Part shown: positions 1-9,706 of the stretch, piece after piece
How positions within the stretch are numbered: the first letter of the stretch is position 1
How the letters are laid out: each line of letters starts with the position of its first letter
NCBI GenBank assembly: GCA_016713445.1
Contig: JADJPB010000001.1
Location: forward strand, 730,391 to 794,390
DNA: 64,000 bases
From: Bacteroidota bacterium
GTDB lineage: Bacteria; Bacteroidota; Bacteroidia; AKYH767-A; OLB10
Direction: 5' to 3'
Notes under the pieces: model-generated
Seen by the model: the letters and a program-made list of their open reading frames with translations, nothing else
The model's database searches: none
Told to the model about the DNA's origin: nothing
Program-made: the position numbers and the translations under genes

Positions 1-751
1 ATTGCTATGGGATTAATCACCGATGGTAAAGGAAATTTTGCTGTATTGAGTGATATCCTGGGCGATGAAGATCATTTGGGCGATATGGATTTCAAAGTTA
101 CAGGTACAGCTAAAGGAATTTGTGCGTGCCAGATGGATTTGAAGGTGGATGGACTTCCTTATGAAATCTTGATGGAAGCTTTGAATCAAGCACGCGCTGG
201 ACGTTTACATATCCTAGGAGAAATGAACAAGACGATCGCTGCGCCTGCAGAAGATTATAAGCCACATGCTCCAAGAATTGTGAAGTTACGTGTAGCGAAA
301 GAATACATCGGTGCGATTATCGGACCAGGTGGAAAAATCATTCAGGAAATCCAACGTGTTACAGGCACTACCATCACTATTGAAGAGATCAATAACGAAG
401 GTCATGTTGAGATTGCTTCTCCAGATAAAGCGTGTATCGATGCGGCTTTGGCTCGTATTCGTGGTATCGTTACAGAACCTGAAGTGGGTGAAGTGTACGA
501 TGGAAAAGTAAAGACCATTACAACTTTCGGGGCGTTCGTTGAGTTTTATGCCTGGTAAAGATGGACTTCTTCATATCTCTGAAATTTCTAACGAGCGCCT
601 TGCTTCTATGGATGGCGTATTAAAAGAAGGGGATCCCATCCAAGTGAAATTAATTGAGATAGATAAGAAAACTGGTAAGTATCGCTTGTCACGTAAGGTT
701 TTGTTGACTAATCGTCCGGAAAGAACAACTCCAGCCGAAAACCAAGCTTAG
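1..751 (+). CDS. pnp: Polynucleotide phosphorylase, C-terminal part (frameshifted)
   Basis: 3'-5' phosphorolytic exoribonuclease of RNA turnover; the window opens inside the gene. Visible are the end of the second RNase PH domain (the GDEDHLGDMDFKVTGT block), a KH domain with the RNA-binding loop IIGPGGK, and an S1 domain (GEVYDGKVKTI ... KDGLLHISE). The frame breaks near 548, where gagttttatg carries one T too many; deleting it restores EFMPGKDGLLHIS and reads on to the TAG at 749-751. The gene is near-universal and the residues on both sides are intact, so I infer a sequencing error. The N-terminal two thirds lie outside the window. Confidence 0.95.
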
Positions 752-773
752 TCATATACCTAATTAAATTATT

Positions 774-809
774 GAAAGCCTGCTAGTTATAGTGGGCTTT
801 CTTTTTTTT
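774..809 (+). terminator. Rho-independent terminator of pnp
   Basis: A GAAAGCC/GGGCTTTC stem is followed by a run of eight T, 23 bases after the pnp stop codon. Confidence 0.85.
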
Positions 810-983
810 CATTCCACTTATATGGAATGTAATATAATCCCCTTAACTTTCCATTTCCCTTCATGTTTTTTAGTATTCGACCATACTTTTCTAAACCTTA
901 CATGCTAATCACATCTTCCAAAAAAGATATCGCAACCACGAGCAATCAACCCTCGTTACGAAGCCATAATCTTTGAAAAAATA

Positions 984-1847
984 ATGAGACAGTTAAAAAT
1001 TACCAAGCAAGTCACTAATCGCGAAACCGCATCTTTAGATAAGTACTTGCAGGAAATTGGAAAGGTAGAATTACTGAAACCGGAAGAAGAAGTAAGTTTA
1101 GCAAGACGTATTAGAGAAGGTGATCGAACCGCTTTAGAACGCTTAACAAAGGCAAACTTGCGTTTCGTGGTTTCGGTAGCTAAGCAATACCAAAACCAAG
1201 GGTTAACATTAGGCGATTTGATTAATGAAGGAAACTTAGGACTTATTAAAGCAGCTCAACGTTTTGATGAAACCCGTGGATTCAAATTCATTTCCTATGC
1301 TGTTTGGTGGATTCGTCAAAGTATTCTTCAAGCATTAGCTGAACAAGCCCGTATTGTTCGGTTACCCTTAAATAAGATTGGATTTATCAATAAAATCAAT
1401 CGCGCCTTTGCCAAGTTGGAGCAAGAATTTGAGCGCGAACCTACTAATGAGGAATTATCTACAATATTAAATATCTCTGTAGATGATGTGATGGATACTA
1501 TGCGTTCTTCTGGCAGACATGTATCTATGGATGCACCTTTAATTCAAGGAGAAGATGGAACGTTAATGGATCTTATGCCTGGCGAGGAAGTAGCACCATC
1601 TCCAGAAAATAATTTAATTACCGAGTCATTGCGTCGCGAAATTGAACGTGCATTGTATACGCTGACTCCTCGTGAAGCGGATGTGATTCGCCTATACTTT
1701 GGTCTGAACGATTCTCCCATGACCTTAGAAGAGATCGGAGAGCGTTTTGAATTGACTCGTGAGCGCGTACGTCAAATCAAAGAAAAAGCCATTCGCCGAT
1801 TGAAACATACATCAAGAAGCAAAATCCTAAGAACCTACTTAGGATAA
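984..1847 (+). CDS. rpoD: RNA polymerase primary-type sigma factor (first RpoD paralogue)
   Basis: Sigma-70 factor of 287 residues, the length usual for the housekeeping sigma of Bacteroidota, beginning MRQLKITKQVTNRE. Region 1.2 occupies about residues 15-50; region 2 contains the core-binding and -10-melting segment (FISYAVWWIRQSI, about 100-115); region 4.2 has the helix-turn-helix TLEEIGERFELTRERVRQIKEKA near the C-terminus. The frame is intact. A second paralogue lies at 16685-17550 and differs clearly in regions 1.2, 3 and 4. Which of the two is the main sigma cannot be decided here. The 230 bases between pnp and this gene hold only the pnp terminator and an AT-rich leader. Confidence 0.95.
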   Translation: MRQLKITKQVTNRETASLDKYLQEIGKVELLKPEEEVSLARRIREGDRTALERLTKANLRFVVSVAKQYQNQGLTLGDLINEGNLGLIKAAQRFDETRGFKFISYAVWWIRQSILQALAEQARIVRLPLNKIGFINKINRAFAKLEQEFEREPTNEELSTILNISVDDVMDTMRSSGRHVSMDAPLIQGEDGTLMDLMPGEEVAPSPENNLITESLRREIERALYTLTPREADVIRLYFGLNDSPMTLEEIGERFELTRERVRQIKEKAIRRLKHTSRSKILRTYLG

Positions 1848-1875
1848 AAGATACGCATTTTGGGTTTAGTAAATG

Positions 1876-1906
1876 ATCCTCGTAGTTCAATCTGCGGGGA
1901 TTTTTT
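1876..1906 (+). terminator. Terminator of rpoD
   Basis: ATCCTCG pairs with CGGGGAT across a 12-base loop and is followed by six T. A G/C-rich tract with runs of G up to seven follows (about 1913-1952), odd in this AT-rich genome. Confidence 0.7.
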
Positions 1907-1995
1907 ATGGACGACGGGGGTTGTTTTGTGCTGCGGGGCCCCGGGGGGGTACGGATATCGGCATCATTATCGGATACTCGATTCTGAACGAATAT

Positions 1996-2230
1996 GAGAT
2001 TGGAAATCGAGCATCAGATCAGTATCGAGATATCGAGCATCAATTATCGGAAATCGAGCATCGAACATCGGAAATCGAATATCAAGTATCGGAAATCGAG
2101 CATCCAGAATCCAGAATCGAGTATCGAGTATCGAGCATCAATTATCGGAAATCGAGCATCGAACATCGGAAATCGAATATCAAGTATCGGAAATCGAGCA
2201 TCCAGAATCCAGAATCGAGTATCGGATATC
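1996..2230. repeat. 7-bp repeat array, left of the S23-type gene
   Basis: Degenerate heptanucleotide array with unit HATCGAG/HATCGGA. From 2031 the register is exact: a 98-bp block of fourteen heptamers (2031-2128) is repeated in tandem (2129-2226). Because three heptamers make 21 bases, any open frame through the array encodes a seven-residue repeat (S-x-I-x-x-R-x type), which is why a long open frame runs through it into the downstream gene. I do not think the array is translated. A matching array of the same unit follows the gene (2745-2985). Confidence 0.9.
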
Positions 2231-2301
2231 GAACGGTAAACACTTATAGTCGTTTAAATACGAGTAATAAGAAATTATCATGGAGCTTTGCAAAAAAAAA
2301 T

Positions 2302-2679
2302 ATGGTTAATTTTAAAAAATTAGTAATTTGGAATGAAAGTCTATTGCTTACTAAAGAAATTTATAAATTAAGTGCTGATTTTCCACGTGACGAAAAATAT
2401 GGATTGACTAGTCAAATAAGAAGGGCGGTAGTTTCAATCCCATCAAACATTTCTGAGGGAAGCTCCAGAAAGTCGAGGAAAGAATTTTCACACTTTCTTG
2501 ATATTGCTTTAGGTTCAAGTTATGAATTAAAAACACAGCTAACTATTGCTCAAGAATTAGGAATATTGAAAATTTCTGAAACTAGCGTAATCTTAGATAA
2601 ATTGAACAAAATCCAAGCTTCAATCAGCTCATACAATAAAAAATTGCTTTTAGACTCAGGAAAAGGCAAACTGAATTGA
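2302..2679 (+). CDS. Four-helix-bundle protein, S23 / 23S rRNA intervening-sequence family
   Basis: 125-residue protein of the four-helix-bundle family (PF05635/TIGR02436) first described inside 23S rRNA intervening sequences. Family signatures are present: F-x-x-L-x-I-W at the N-terminus (residues 3-10), YGLTSQIRRAVVSIPSNISEG (written here as a split motif: YGLTSQIRRA then VVSIPSNISEG) and GSSYELKTQL. ATG 2302 is chosen because homology starts there; the frame is open further upstream only because of the heptamer array. It stands alone between rpoD and rpe. The molecular function of free-standing members is unknown. The flanking 7-bp arrays on both sides recur, with another sequence, around the second family member at 43812-44167. 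Confidence 0.88.
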   Translation: MVNFKKLVIWNESLLLTKEIYKLSADFPRDEKYGLTSQIRRAVVSIPSNISEGSSRKSRKEFSHFLDIALGSSYELKTQLTIAQELGILKISETSVILDKLNKIQASISSYNKKLLLDSGKGKLN

Positions 2680-2744
2680 GCGGACACACTAAATTGTATA
2701 ATTAAGCAAGGTCAAACCTACTTCCATCAAGTATAGGAGGTCAA

Positions 2745-2985
2745 ATATCGAGCATCGAGTATCGGAAATCAAGTATCGAGCATCGAGTGTCGGAAATCAA
2801 GTATCGGATATCTAGTATCGGAAATCAAGAATCGAGCATCGAGTATCGGAAATCAAGTATCGAGCATCGAGTGTCGGAAATCAAGTATCGGATATCTAGT
2901 ATCGGAAATCAAGAATCGAGCATCGAGTATCGGAAATCAAGGATACAACATCAAGTATCGGAAATCAAGAATCCATCGAAAGTCT
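2745..2985. repeat. 7-bp repeat array, right of the S23-type gene
   Basis: Same heptamer family as the left array and in the same orientation. The register is exact for an 84-bp block of twelve heptamers starting at 2746, repeated about 2.8 times (restarts at 2830 and 2914). The array ends about 60 bases before rpe. A 66-residue open frame inside it is a by-product of the 21-bp coding periodicity. Confidence 0.9.
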
Positions 2986-3045
2986 AGTTGCTTGACAAAT
3001 AATTCCATTTTTTTACGAAATTTGCCTTAAAGCCCTTCTCACATT

Positions 3046-3709
3046 ATGTCTGTACTCATTGCCCCTTCAGTCTTATCAGCCGATTTCGGAAATCTCGAGA
3101 GAGATATTAAAATGATTAATGACAGTAAAGCCGATTGGTTTCATGTGGATGTGATGGACGGAGTTTTTGTTCCCAATATTTCTTTCGGATTCCCTGTATT
3201 GAAAGCGGTAAAGAAGCATGCACGCAAGCCGCTGGATGTGCATTTGATGATTGTTAATCCCGATCAGTATTTAGCTGCTTTTGCAGATGCTGGTGCATCC
3301 ATTATTTCGGTGCATTACGAAGCTTGCACGCATTTACACCGCACGATTCAAAAAATGCGTCAGTTAGGTATCTTAGCGGGTGTGGCGATTAATCCATACT
3401 CCTGTGAATGTATTGTCAGAAGTTATTTCAGCGATTGACGTGGTGGTACTGATGTCGGTGAACCCAGGCTTCGGCGGACAAAGTTTTATTCGCAATACCT
3501 TCAGTAAAACTGAAGAATTGAAAAATCTCATCATTCAGAAAAATTCAGGAGCCAAAATTGAAATTGATGGCGGCGTAGATCTAAAAAATGCATCTGAATT
3601 AGTACGTTGTGGTGCCGATATTTTGGTAGCCGGAAACACAGTGTTTAGTTCTACGTCTCCTTCTAATACGATTGCGATTTTGAAGGAAGCGTCGACACAG
3701 ACGGCATAA
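3046..3709 (+). CDS. rpe: Ribulose-phosphate 3-epimerase (frameshifted)
   Basis: Interconverts ribulose 5-phosphate and xylulose 5-phosphate in the pentose phosphate pathway. TIM-barrel motifs are clear: IAPSVLSADFGNL at the start, the metal/catalytic WFHVDVMDGVFVPN, DVHLMI, MSVNPGFGGQ and the phosphate-binding EIDGGV. Frame is lost near 3400: VAINPY continues as TPVNVLSEVISAIDVVVL in another frame, as if two bases were missing from a tata run. Both halves together give a normal-length enzyme, so I treat it as one gene with a sequencing error. Confidence 0.93.
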
Positions 3710-4218
3710 TAAATCCGTATTCTATTTTTTGCGGGCAAGTCATTATAAGAAGCCGCTGAGTTTCTCTTCGCCTAATGTGTTCTCGCAAAGTCGCTAAGAG
3801 CGCTAAGTTTCTCTTCGCTAAATTTCCCATCGATAGTTTCTCTTCGCAATTCTTTCTCGCTCGCGAGGCTTCGCGACCTCGGCAAGCTCAGGTTAAAAAG
3901 GCGCAGGGCGCAAAGTTTTCACTTACTCTTTTCATAGAATTTAAAGACAAAAATTAAGATTAAATGCTTGAATTATTTTATGTAAAGAACTGAACTCTGA
4001 GATCTCCGTGAAAACCTCTGTGCACTCTGTGGTAAAAGAGGATCCGAATTAGAATCGTAATTTAATTACAACCAAAATAAATTTCTAAATATGCATACAA
4101 TCATTTTGTCTTAAGTAACTTTGCATAACTACTTTTGTCTCATAGAGACATCCTACTTCCTTTTCTAGAATCAAATTAAAGATATGCTCATCAAAGTACT
4201 ATTTTAATAGATTTCAAA
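3710..4218. other. Intergenic region with degenerate repeat motifs
   Basis: No gene seen. Between 3755 and 3915 the motif TTCTCTTCGC recurs about four times among related CGCTAAG/CGCAAAG words, with the short palindrome TCGCGAGGCTTCGCGA at 3861-3876, which occurs identically at 53810-53825. Around 4000-4032 is a CTCTGTG-type repeat also seen near 58780. The rest is AT-rich and without recognisable signal. Confidence 0.6.
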
Positions 4219-5424
4219 TTAATCCGCCACATAATCACTCAAATATTCGAAGTGAGGCATGAGCTTTCCTTCTTTTGCAATGGTAGCTCTTTGAATGAGT
4301 CCTTCATCGTTCCCTACCAATTGTGGAATTACGCGCTCTAGTAAATGCTTTCCAAATCCATCCGATGCATCACGTGGTAATTCACAAGGCAAATTGTCTA
4401 TAGCCATCACCGTTATAGTACTAGGAGCAAAAGCTTCGTCTATCTCTTCCGTGTTGGGATTGTAACCATAAAATTTATCTTCAATGGTTGTTGCTTTTAT
4501 AGTGGATGGAATACTTCCATTCATATCGCAAGTAACATCGGCAATTACACTGATGTGAAATTTAGGATTACGCATTTGTTCAACTGTAAACAAAACCGGT
4601 GCTTTAGGATCCCAAAAAGTGCAATGGATTAATAAATCACAATAACTGGCAAATGAATTTCCCGTGGCAAAATGGCAATCAAATTTATCGGGGTGATGGT
4701 AAAACATCGATTTACTGAAATCGGATCCGTCTTTTGCTTTGTAATAATCTTCAGAATGCAGTTGGACATAAACCGGCTCTCGGAATGAATAATTTAAAAA
4801 TTCAAATGCAGTAACTTTTCGAATACCCAATACACCCAAAGTTTCCATCGCTCCATTAGCTACTCTTCCTCCTCCGGTAACTACAATTTTAAGATTCGGT
4901 AAATTGATTCGCTCCAACTCTTTAAAAACTTCCTTCTTATCATGACAAAGATGCGCGGGTTTAATATTAAAAAGGCCATATTTCAATCCATATGCCATGA
5001 TTCCATTATATGCCCCTACTAATCCAGCAAAACGACCAAAGCCGATTACCCGATTCTCATGCTGATCAACCATACATTCATAGTCTATCATCTGGATTTT
5101 TTTCGCGATTATAGCTCTCAACAATTCACGATTATGTTTTTGCTTCTTGATGGTATGTGAAAAGAAAAGATATTTCTTTCCGGGAATTAAGAAATCCGTG
5201 GGAACTTCTTTTACGCCGATTAAAATATCGCAATCGCTTAAATCTTCCTGCAAGTTAATAGCATGCATTTTATATTCCTCATTGGTAAAGCAGCGATGAT
5301 CGCTTGGTTGCACCACTAATTGTACGCCTGGAAATTCTTTCAATAAAGCTTTACATTGTAAAGGTGTAAAAGCAACACGTTTATCGTGTGGTATCTTCTC
5401 TTCTCTGATCAATCCAATTTTCAT
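4219..5424 (-). CDS. Alanine dehydrogenase / saccharopine dehydrogenase-like NAD(P) oxidoreductase
   Basis: 401 residues. The N-terminus (MKIGLIREEKIPHDKRVAFTP) is that of the AlaDh/PNT/saccharopine-dehydrogenase superfamily, and a Rossmann dinucleotide site follows in the middle (IVVTGGGRVANGAMETLG, about residues 178-195). The family acts on amino-acid substrates with NAD(P); the true substrate of this Bacteroidota branch is not evident, so no symbol is given. A TAnnTTTG promoter box lies only four bases upstream of the ATG. It is monocistronic: the next gene on this strand (DUF3024) is upstream across 70 bases. Confidence 0.75.
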   Translation of the reverse strand: MKIGLIREEKIPHDKRVAFTPLQCKALLKEFPGVQLVVQPSDHRCFTNEEYKMHAINLQEDLSDCDILIGVKEVPTDFLIPGKKYLFFSHTIKKQKHNRELLRAIIAKKIQMIDYECMVDQHENRVIGFGRFAGLVGAYNGIMAYGLKYGLFNIKPAHLCHDKKEVFKELERINLPNLKIVVTGGGRVANGAMETLGVLGIRKVTAFEFLNYSFREPVYVQLHSEDYYKAKDGSDFSKSMFYHHPDKFDCHFATGNSFASYCDLLIHCTFWDPKAPVLFTVEQMRNPKFHISVIADVTCDMNGSIPSTIKATTIEDKFYGYNPNTEEIDEAFAPSTITVMAIDNLPCELPRDASDGFGKHLLERVIPQLVGNDEGLIQRATIAKEGKLMPHFEYLSDYVAD

Positions 5425-5428
5425 GGGG

Positions 5429-5436
5429 CAAAAGTA
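5429..5436 (-). promoter_or_regulatory. Candidate -7 box, very close to the start codon
   Basis: TACTTTTG on the minus strand matches the Bacteroidota -7 consensus TAnnTTTG. It ends four bases before the ATG at 5424, so transcription would start at or next to the start codon. No good TTTG -33 element is seen at the normal spacing. Confidence 0.5.
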
Positions 5437-5495
5437 GGGTAATTAGAGACAATTAATCTATGAAAACAACATATTTTCTTACTTAAAGCATCAAA

Positions 5496-5843
5496 TTAAC
5501 CTTTGAAACAGCCGTGTTCATCGTCTTCTATTAATCTCACAAAATCGCTTAAATTTTTAATAGGATTCTTCGTTGGATAGTTATCCCAATTTAAGCTGGA
5601 ACGCATCCAATATACTTTCCATGTTTTGTGTCTCCTAATAAAAGTTGTTTTTGCAAAATCAAACTGGATGAAAATTTCTGGATTTTCAAAATTAGGGCAA
5701 ATTTCAAAAATAATAACACTCAGCTTTTCAATTCTATACCCTATGTCCAATTTAGGCCGGATGTGTTCTGGCGGACGAATTTGAACCATATAGGCTTCCA
5801 TTGTTTCAATAATTTCGAGCATTTCTGTTGGAGTAAATCCCAT
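5496..5843 (-). CDS. DUF3024 family protein
   Basis: 115-residue protein without signal peptide or membrane segment. The arrangement P-x-x-I-R-x-K-L-D-I-G-Y-R-I near residue 30, WKVYWMRSSLNW in the middle and the C-terminal EDDEHGCFKG fits DUF3024 as I remember the family. Function is unknown. The gene begins about 100 bases from the 31-bp repeat array at 5945-6174. Identification is by pattern memory only. Confidence 0.6.
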   Translation of the reverse strand: MGFTPTEMLEIIETMEAYMVQIRPPEHIRPKLDIGYRIEKLSVIIFEICPNFENPEIFIQFDFAKTTFIRRHKTWKVYWMRSSLNWDNYPTKNPIKNLSDFVRLIEDDEHGCFKG

Positions 5844-5944
5844 TTCTTAGCAAATTTTAATTGTTAATTTAGTTCAGATTTTATTGAACATTTGATTCGA
5901 TTTTAAAATCCAATTTTAAGAAAGTCAATTGTTTTTTAGATAAA

Positions 5945-6174
5945 CAGTATCAAAGTTAACCTTCACTGTAGTTATGGTTAACAAATTTAACCTTAATCAA
6001 GGCTAAAGTTAACAAAGTTAACCTTCGCTAGGGCTTCAGTTAACAAAGTTAACCTTCGCTAGGGCTTCAGTTAACAAAGTTAACCTTCGCTAGGCTTCAG
6101 TTAACAAAGTTAACCTTCGCTAGGGCTTCAGTTAACAAAGTTAACCTTCGCTAGGGCTTCAGTTAACAAAGTAC
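5945..6174. repeat. 31-bp palindromic tandem array (GTTAACAAAGTTAAC units)
   Basis: Units begin at 5977, 6008, 6039, 6070, 6100, 6131 and 6162, an exact 31-bp spacing except one 30-bp unit that has lost a G. Each unit starts with the palindrome-containing word GTTAACAAAGTTAAC and continues CTTCGCTAGGGCTTCA; the first units (to about 6007) are degenerate. Repeats are contiguous with no spacers. The array lies between a DUF3024 gene and the adenylate cyclase gene, and the cyclase stop codon (6159-6161) is inside it. Confidence 0.92.
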
Positions 6175-8111
6175 ATATCAATCTCACCTTTGTTTTTAGC
6201 ATCTACTTTGCCTCGATAACTGCACTCAAATTTATTTTTCACCAAGGCATAAGTACTACCACTGATATTTACCTTTCCAGCTTCCCCACTCGACTCCATC
6301 CGTGATGCAACGTTTACGGTATCGCCCCAGATATCGTAAGCGAATTTTGGGATCCTACAATTCCTGCTACAACAGGTCCAGAATGAATACCAATTCGGAT
6401 TTCAAAAGGAGTCTTTCCTTCTTTTTCACTCTTTTGCTTATGCGCCGACATATATTGTTGAATTTCCAATCCTGCCTTAACCACATCTAAAGGATGCGAA
6501 GTATTGGAAATAGGAAGACCGCCAACACACATGTAGCTATCGCCCATCGTTTTTATCTTCTCGATTTTATGGCGAGTAATTATATCATCAAACGCCTTGA
6601 AACAAGTATCAATTTCCGCAACCAACACTTCCGGACTCAATTTTTCACTAATTTGTGTGAAGTCTTTGAAGTCGGTGAACATGACCGTCACACTTTCAAA
6701 TTGTTTGGCCTCAGCACTTCCTTTTGACTTCAACTCTTCAGCTACTTCAAGTGGTAAAATATTTAAGAGTAAGTCATCACTTCTCTTTTTACCAGATCTG
6801 ATTTTGTTACGTTGGTTTAAGAATATGATGGCAAATAATGCCACCACCGCAAATACAATCATTAAACCATCTCGAATTAATTTCTGCTTTTGTATTTCTT
6901 TTTTTGCTAAGGCATCTTTTTTATCTTGTTCGGCTCTGGTTAAACTTTCCTTCTTATCAAAATCATATTGCATCTGCGCTTGCACCAATTTTCGGGTGTT
7001 TTCTTCACTAAATAAACTGTCGCGGGTGGAAATAAATAATTTGTAATGCGAAAAAGCATTTGCAAAGTCGCCTTTAGCACTATCCAGCTTGACCAAAACT
7101 TCATAGTTGGATTTCAAATTATCTAAGCTTCCAATTTCTTTTGAAAGGTTTAGTGATTTAGTAAGGTAGTTTTCCGATTCCTTTAAATCTTTCTTTTTAA
7201 AATAGGCGGTACCAATATTTAAAAATGTTCCCGACATTCCTTCTTTATCTTCAATCTTAGTTTGATAGTTGACAGCTTCAAAAAGGTTTTTTAGGGCTTC
7301 ATCATATTTTCCCAAGTTAATATAGATCTCTCCAATATTATTATAGGAGATGGATATTCCATCATCATTCTTCATTTCTTTCTGGAGAGCCAATGCATCT
7401 ACATAGTACTGAAGTGCCTTTTCGTATTTGCCTTCATCTGCATAAACATTTCCTAAATTATTATAGGAGGAAGCAATGCCTTGTTTTTCACTAATCTCTT
7501 CAAATATTTTAAGTGAGGTTAGATAGTTTTTCTCAGCAGAAATCACATCGCCTTGCTCCACATTAATAATTCCAATATTTCCGTACAAGACAGCAATGCC
7601 ATATTTATTTCCTATCTCCTCCATAGTTTTTAGAGAAGCTAAATAGTTTTCCAATGCTTTCGAATAATTTCCTTGATTCCAATAAATGATTCCAATACTA
7701 TTGTAACAGGCAGCAATGCTCGTTTTACTCCCGAGTTCTTTGTTTTGCTGCAATGATAAATTTTGGTGAGCAATTGCTGATGGATAATCTCCTTTGTCCA
7801 TAGCGATATTTCCAAAGCAATAATTTGCATTAGCAATACCTTGAGGATAATTTATTTTTCTGAAAGAGCCTTTAGTTGATGTGCGTAATCGATTGCTTTT
7901 TGAGGATCATTTCTAAGTAAGCTTTTGAAATGCTAAATAGAATTTTGGCCTTTGTTGAATCGAAAAGTGGAGTAATATCTTCGGAAGTTTTACTTTTTCG
8001 CTCATCGTGAGCTATGAGCTGTCTATTTAGTGAATCAAGCAGTCCTTTTTCTTGAGAAAATACGATGAGCGGAAAAAGAATAAAAGCCAAGAATACGTAG
8101 ATTTTTTTCAT
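6159..8111 (-). CDS. Adenylate cyclase class III with N-terminal TPR sensor (frameshifted)
   Basis: Predicted inner-membrane cAMP synthase. In order: signal peptide (MKKIYVFLAFILFPLIVFS), about six tetratricopeptide repeats in the periplasm, a coiled segment, one membrane helix (LMIVFAVVALFAIIFL), and a cyclase domain. Metal aspartates are in MFTDFKDF and TMGDSYM; the Lys of KIKTMGD and Asp of YDIWGDTVN predict ATP rather than GTP as substrate; Asn and Arg of NVASRM complete the site. Three homopolymer undercalls break the frame (near 7905, 7865 and 6346). After correction the protein ends at a TGA inside the 31-bp repeat array. Start ATG 8111 is chosen over 8120 for the signal peptide. Confidence 0.87.
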
Positions 8112-8140
8112 AGTGAACAAATATCATATTCTTAAATACT

Positions 8141-9663
8141 TCAACTTGTTTCTAAGGCATCATCATCTTTTTTAGAAGTTGAAGTGTCCTGCTTTTCATC
8201 ACCTTTTAAATAGGTAGGTAGGTTTAGTCCAGCCATATTAAATAAATCATTTAATGGAGGTACTGTCTTCATCATTCCAGCAACAAAGTTTGCAGTGGAT
8301 GTATTCCCATCACCATTTTGACCATTTCCTGAATCCCAAACTGTAATTTTATCAATTTTAATATTTTTAACAGCTTCTACCTGTGTTCTTACTAACTCGG
8401 GTAGTTTTTCAATTAAGAGTAATTGAAATGCTTTTGTTGGATCACCACCTGCTGCTGCCACTACTTCTTTATAACCTTCAGCTTGTTTCGTCAATATTTC
8501 AAATAAACCTTTTGCTTCTGCTTCCATCTTTGCAAATATGGCATCTGCTTCCCCTTTTGCATTTTCACGAATAGTTTCTGCTTGAGCTTGTGCTTCAATG
8601 ATCGCTCTTTGCTTGGCTATTTCAGCAGGAACAACAATATTAGCGATCTGTGTGGAGCGCTCTCTTTCTGAACGTGCAAGTTCTGCTTTTTGCTCTGCAA
8701 CATAGGATTCTTCCAAAGCTTTTGCTTGTTGAACTTTTCTGCTGTGATGGCAATACGTAACGATTCCGCTTCCTTTTCACGACGTAAAGCTTCTGAATTA
8801 GCGATAGCAATTTTTGCTTCGTTTTCTCCCTTTATTGCTATAGCATTGGCTTCGGAAGTTTTTACACGTGTATCTCTATCTGCTTCTGCTTTTCCGATGG
8901 TTTCATCTTTTACAGCTGTTGCAATGCTAATTTCTTTATCTTTTTGAGTGATGGCAATTTTTACATCACGGTCTCTATGTGTTTCTGCAATCTGAGTATC
9001 TTTTTCTCTATCGGCGATTGCCTTCCCAGTTTCTCCAATCTTTTCTTGTTCCGCAACACTGATCTTAGCTTCGTTTATTGCTTTTGCAGCAGCCTCCTTT
9101 CCTAAAGCTTCAATATAACCTGATTCATCTTTAATATCCGTTACGTTAACGTTGATAAGTTTTAATCCGATCTTTTTGAGTTCGCTATCGACGTTCTTGG
9201 AAATATTGTCCAAAAATTTGTCTCTATCAGAATTGATTTCCTCGATGGTCATCGTGGCAATAACCAAACGTAATTGACCGAAAAGAATATCTTTTGCTAG
9301 TTCTTGAATTTGCTCCGAGGTTAATCCTAACAAACGCTCTGCAGCTGTATTCATACTATCAGCTTCAGTTGATATTGCAATGGTAAATCGACAGGGAACA
9401 TCAACACGAATATTTTGTCGACTTAACGCATTTGTTAAATTAGCTTCTATAGATAAAGGCTTCAAATCCAGAAATGCAAAATCCTGGATCACCGGCCAAA
9501 TAAAAGCGCCTCCTCCATGTACACACTTCGCGGAAGTACCACCTGTTCTACCATAAATGACTAAAATTTTATCGGATGGACATCTTTTATACCTTGAAAC
9601 CAAGGCAGAAATGGTTACGAACAGAACAATTGCTGCAACAATAATGAGAATAATAGGAGACAT
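8141..9663 (-). CDS. floA: Flotillin-like SPFH membrane-microdomain protein (frameshifted)
   Basis: About 507 residues. One N-terminal membrane helix (IILIIVAAIVLFVTISAL), an SPFH/band-7 domain (about residues 30-200), then a long Ala/Glu/Lys-rich coiled coil (about 200-390) and a flotillin-type tail ending in Ser/Thr and acidic residues. Flotillins organise membrane microdomains. The frame breaks near 8743: gcagaaaagttcaac lacks one A, and restoring it gives AEKVQQAKALEESYVAEQKAEL. It sits 43 bases after an NfeD gene, the usual flotillin partner. The symbol is by analogy; YuaG/FloT-type assignment is equally possible. Confidence 0.85.
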
Positions 9664-9706
9664 AATTTTAAATTTAAATTTTTTCTACAATAAGAATATT
9701 ATTATT

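Noticed and set aside
1873..2301. Upstream extension of the S23-type protein through the heptamer array
   Set aside because: Homology begins at ATG 2302, and the 7-bp repeat gives a repetitive product in any open frame.
3775..3957. 60-residue open frame in the intergenic region after rpe
   Set aside because: It is a translation of the TTCTCTTCGC/CGCTAAG repeat words.
5945..6174. CRISPR array
   Set aside because: The 31-bp units are contiguous, with no unique spacers, and no cas gene is nearby.
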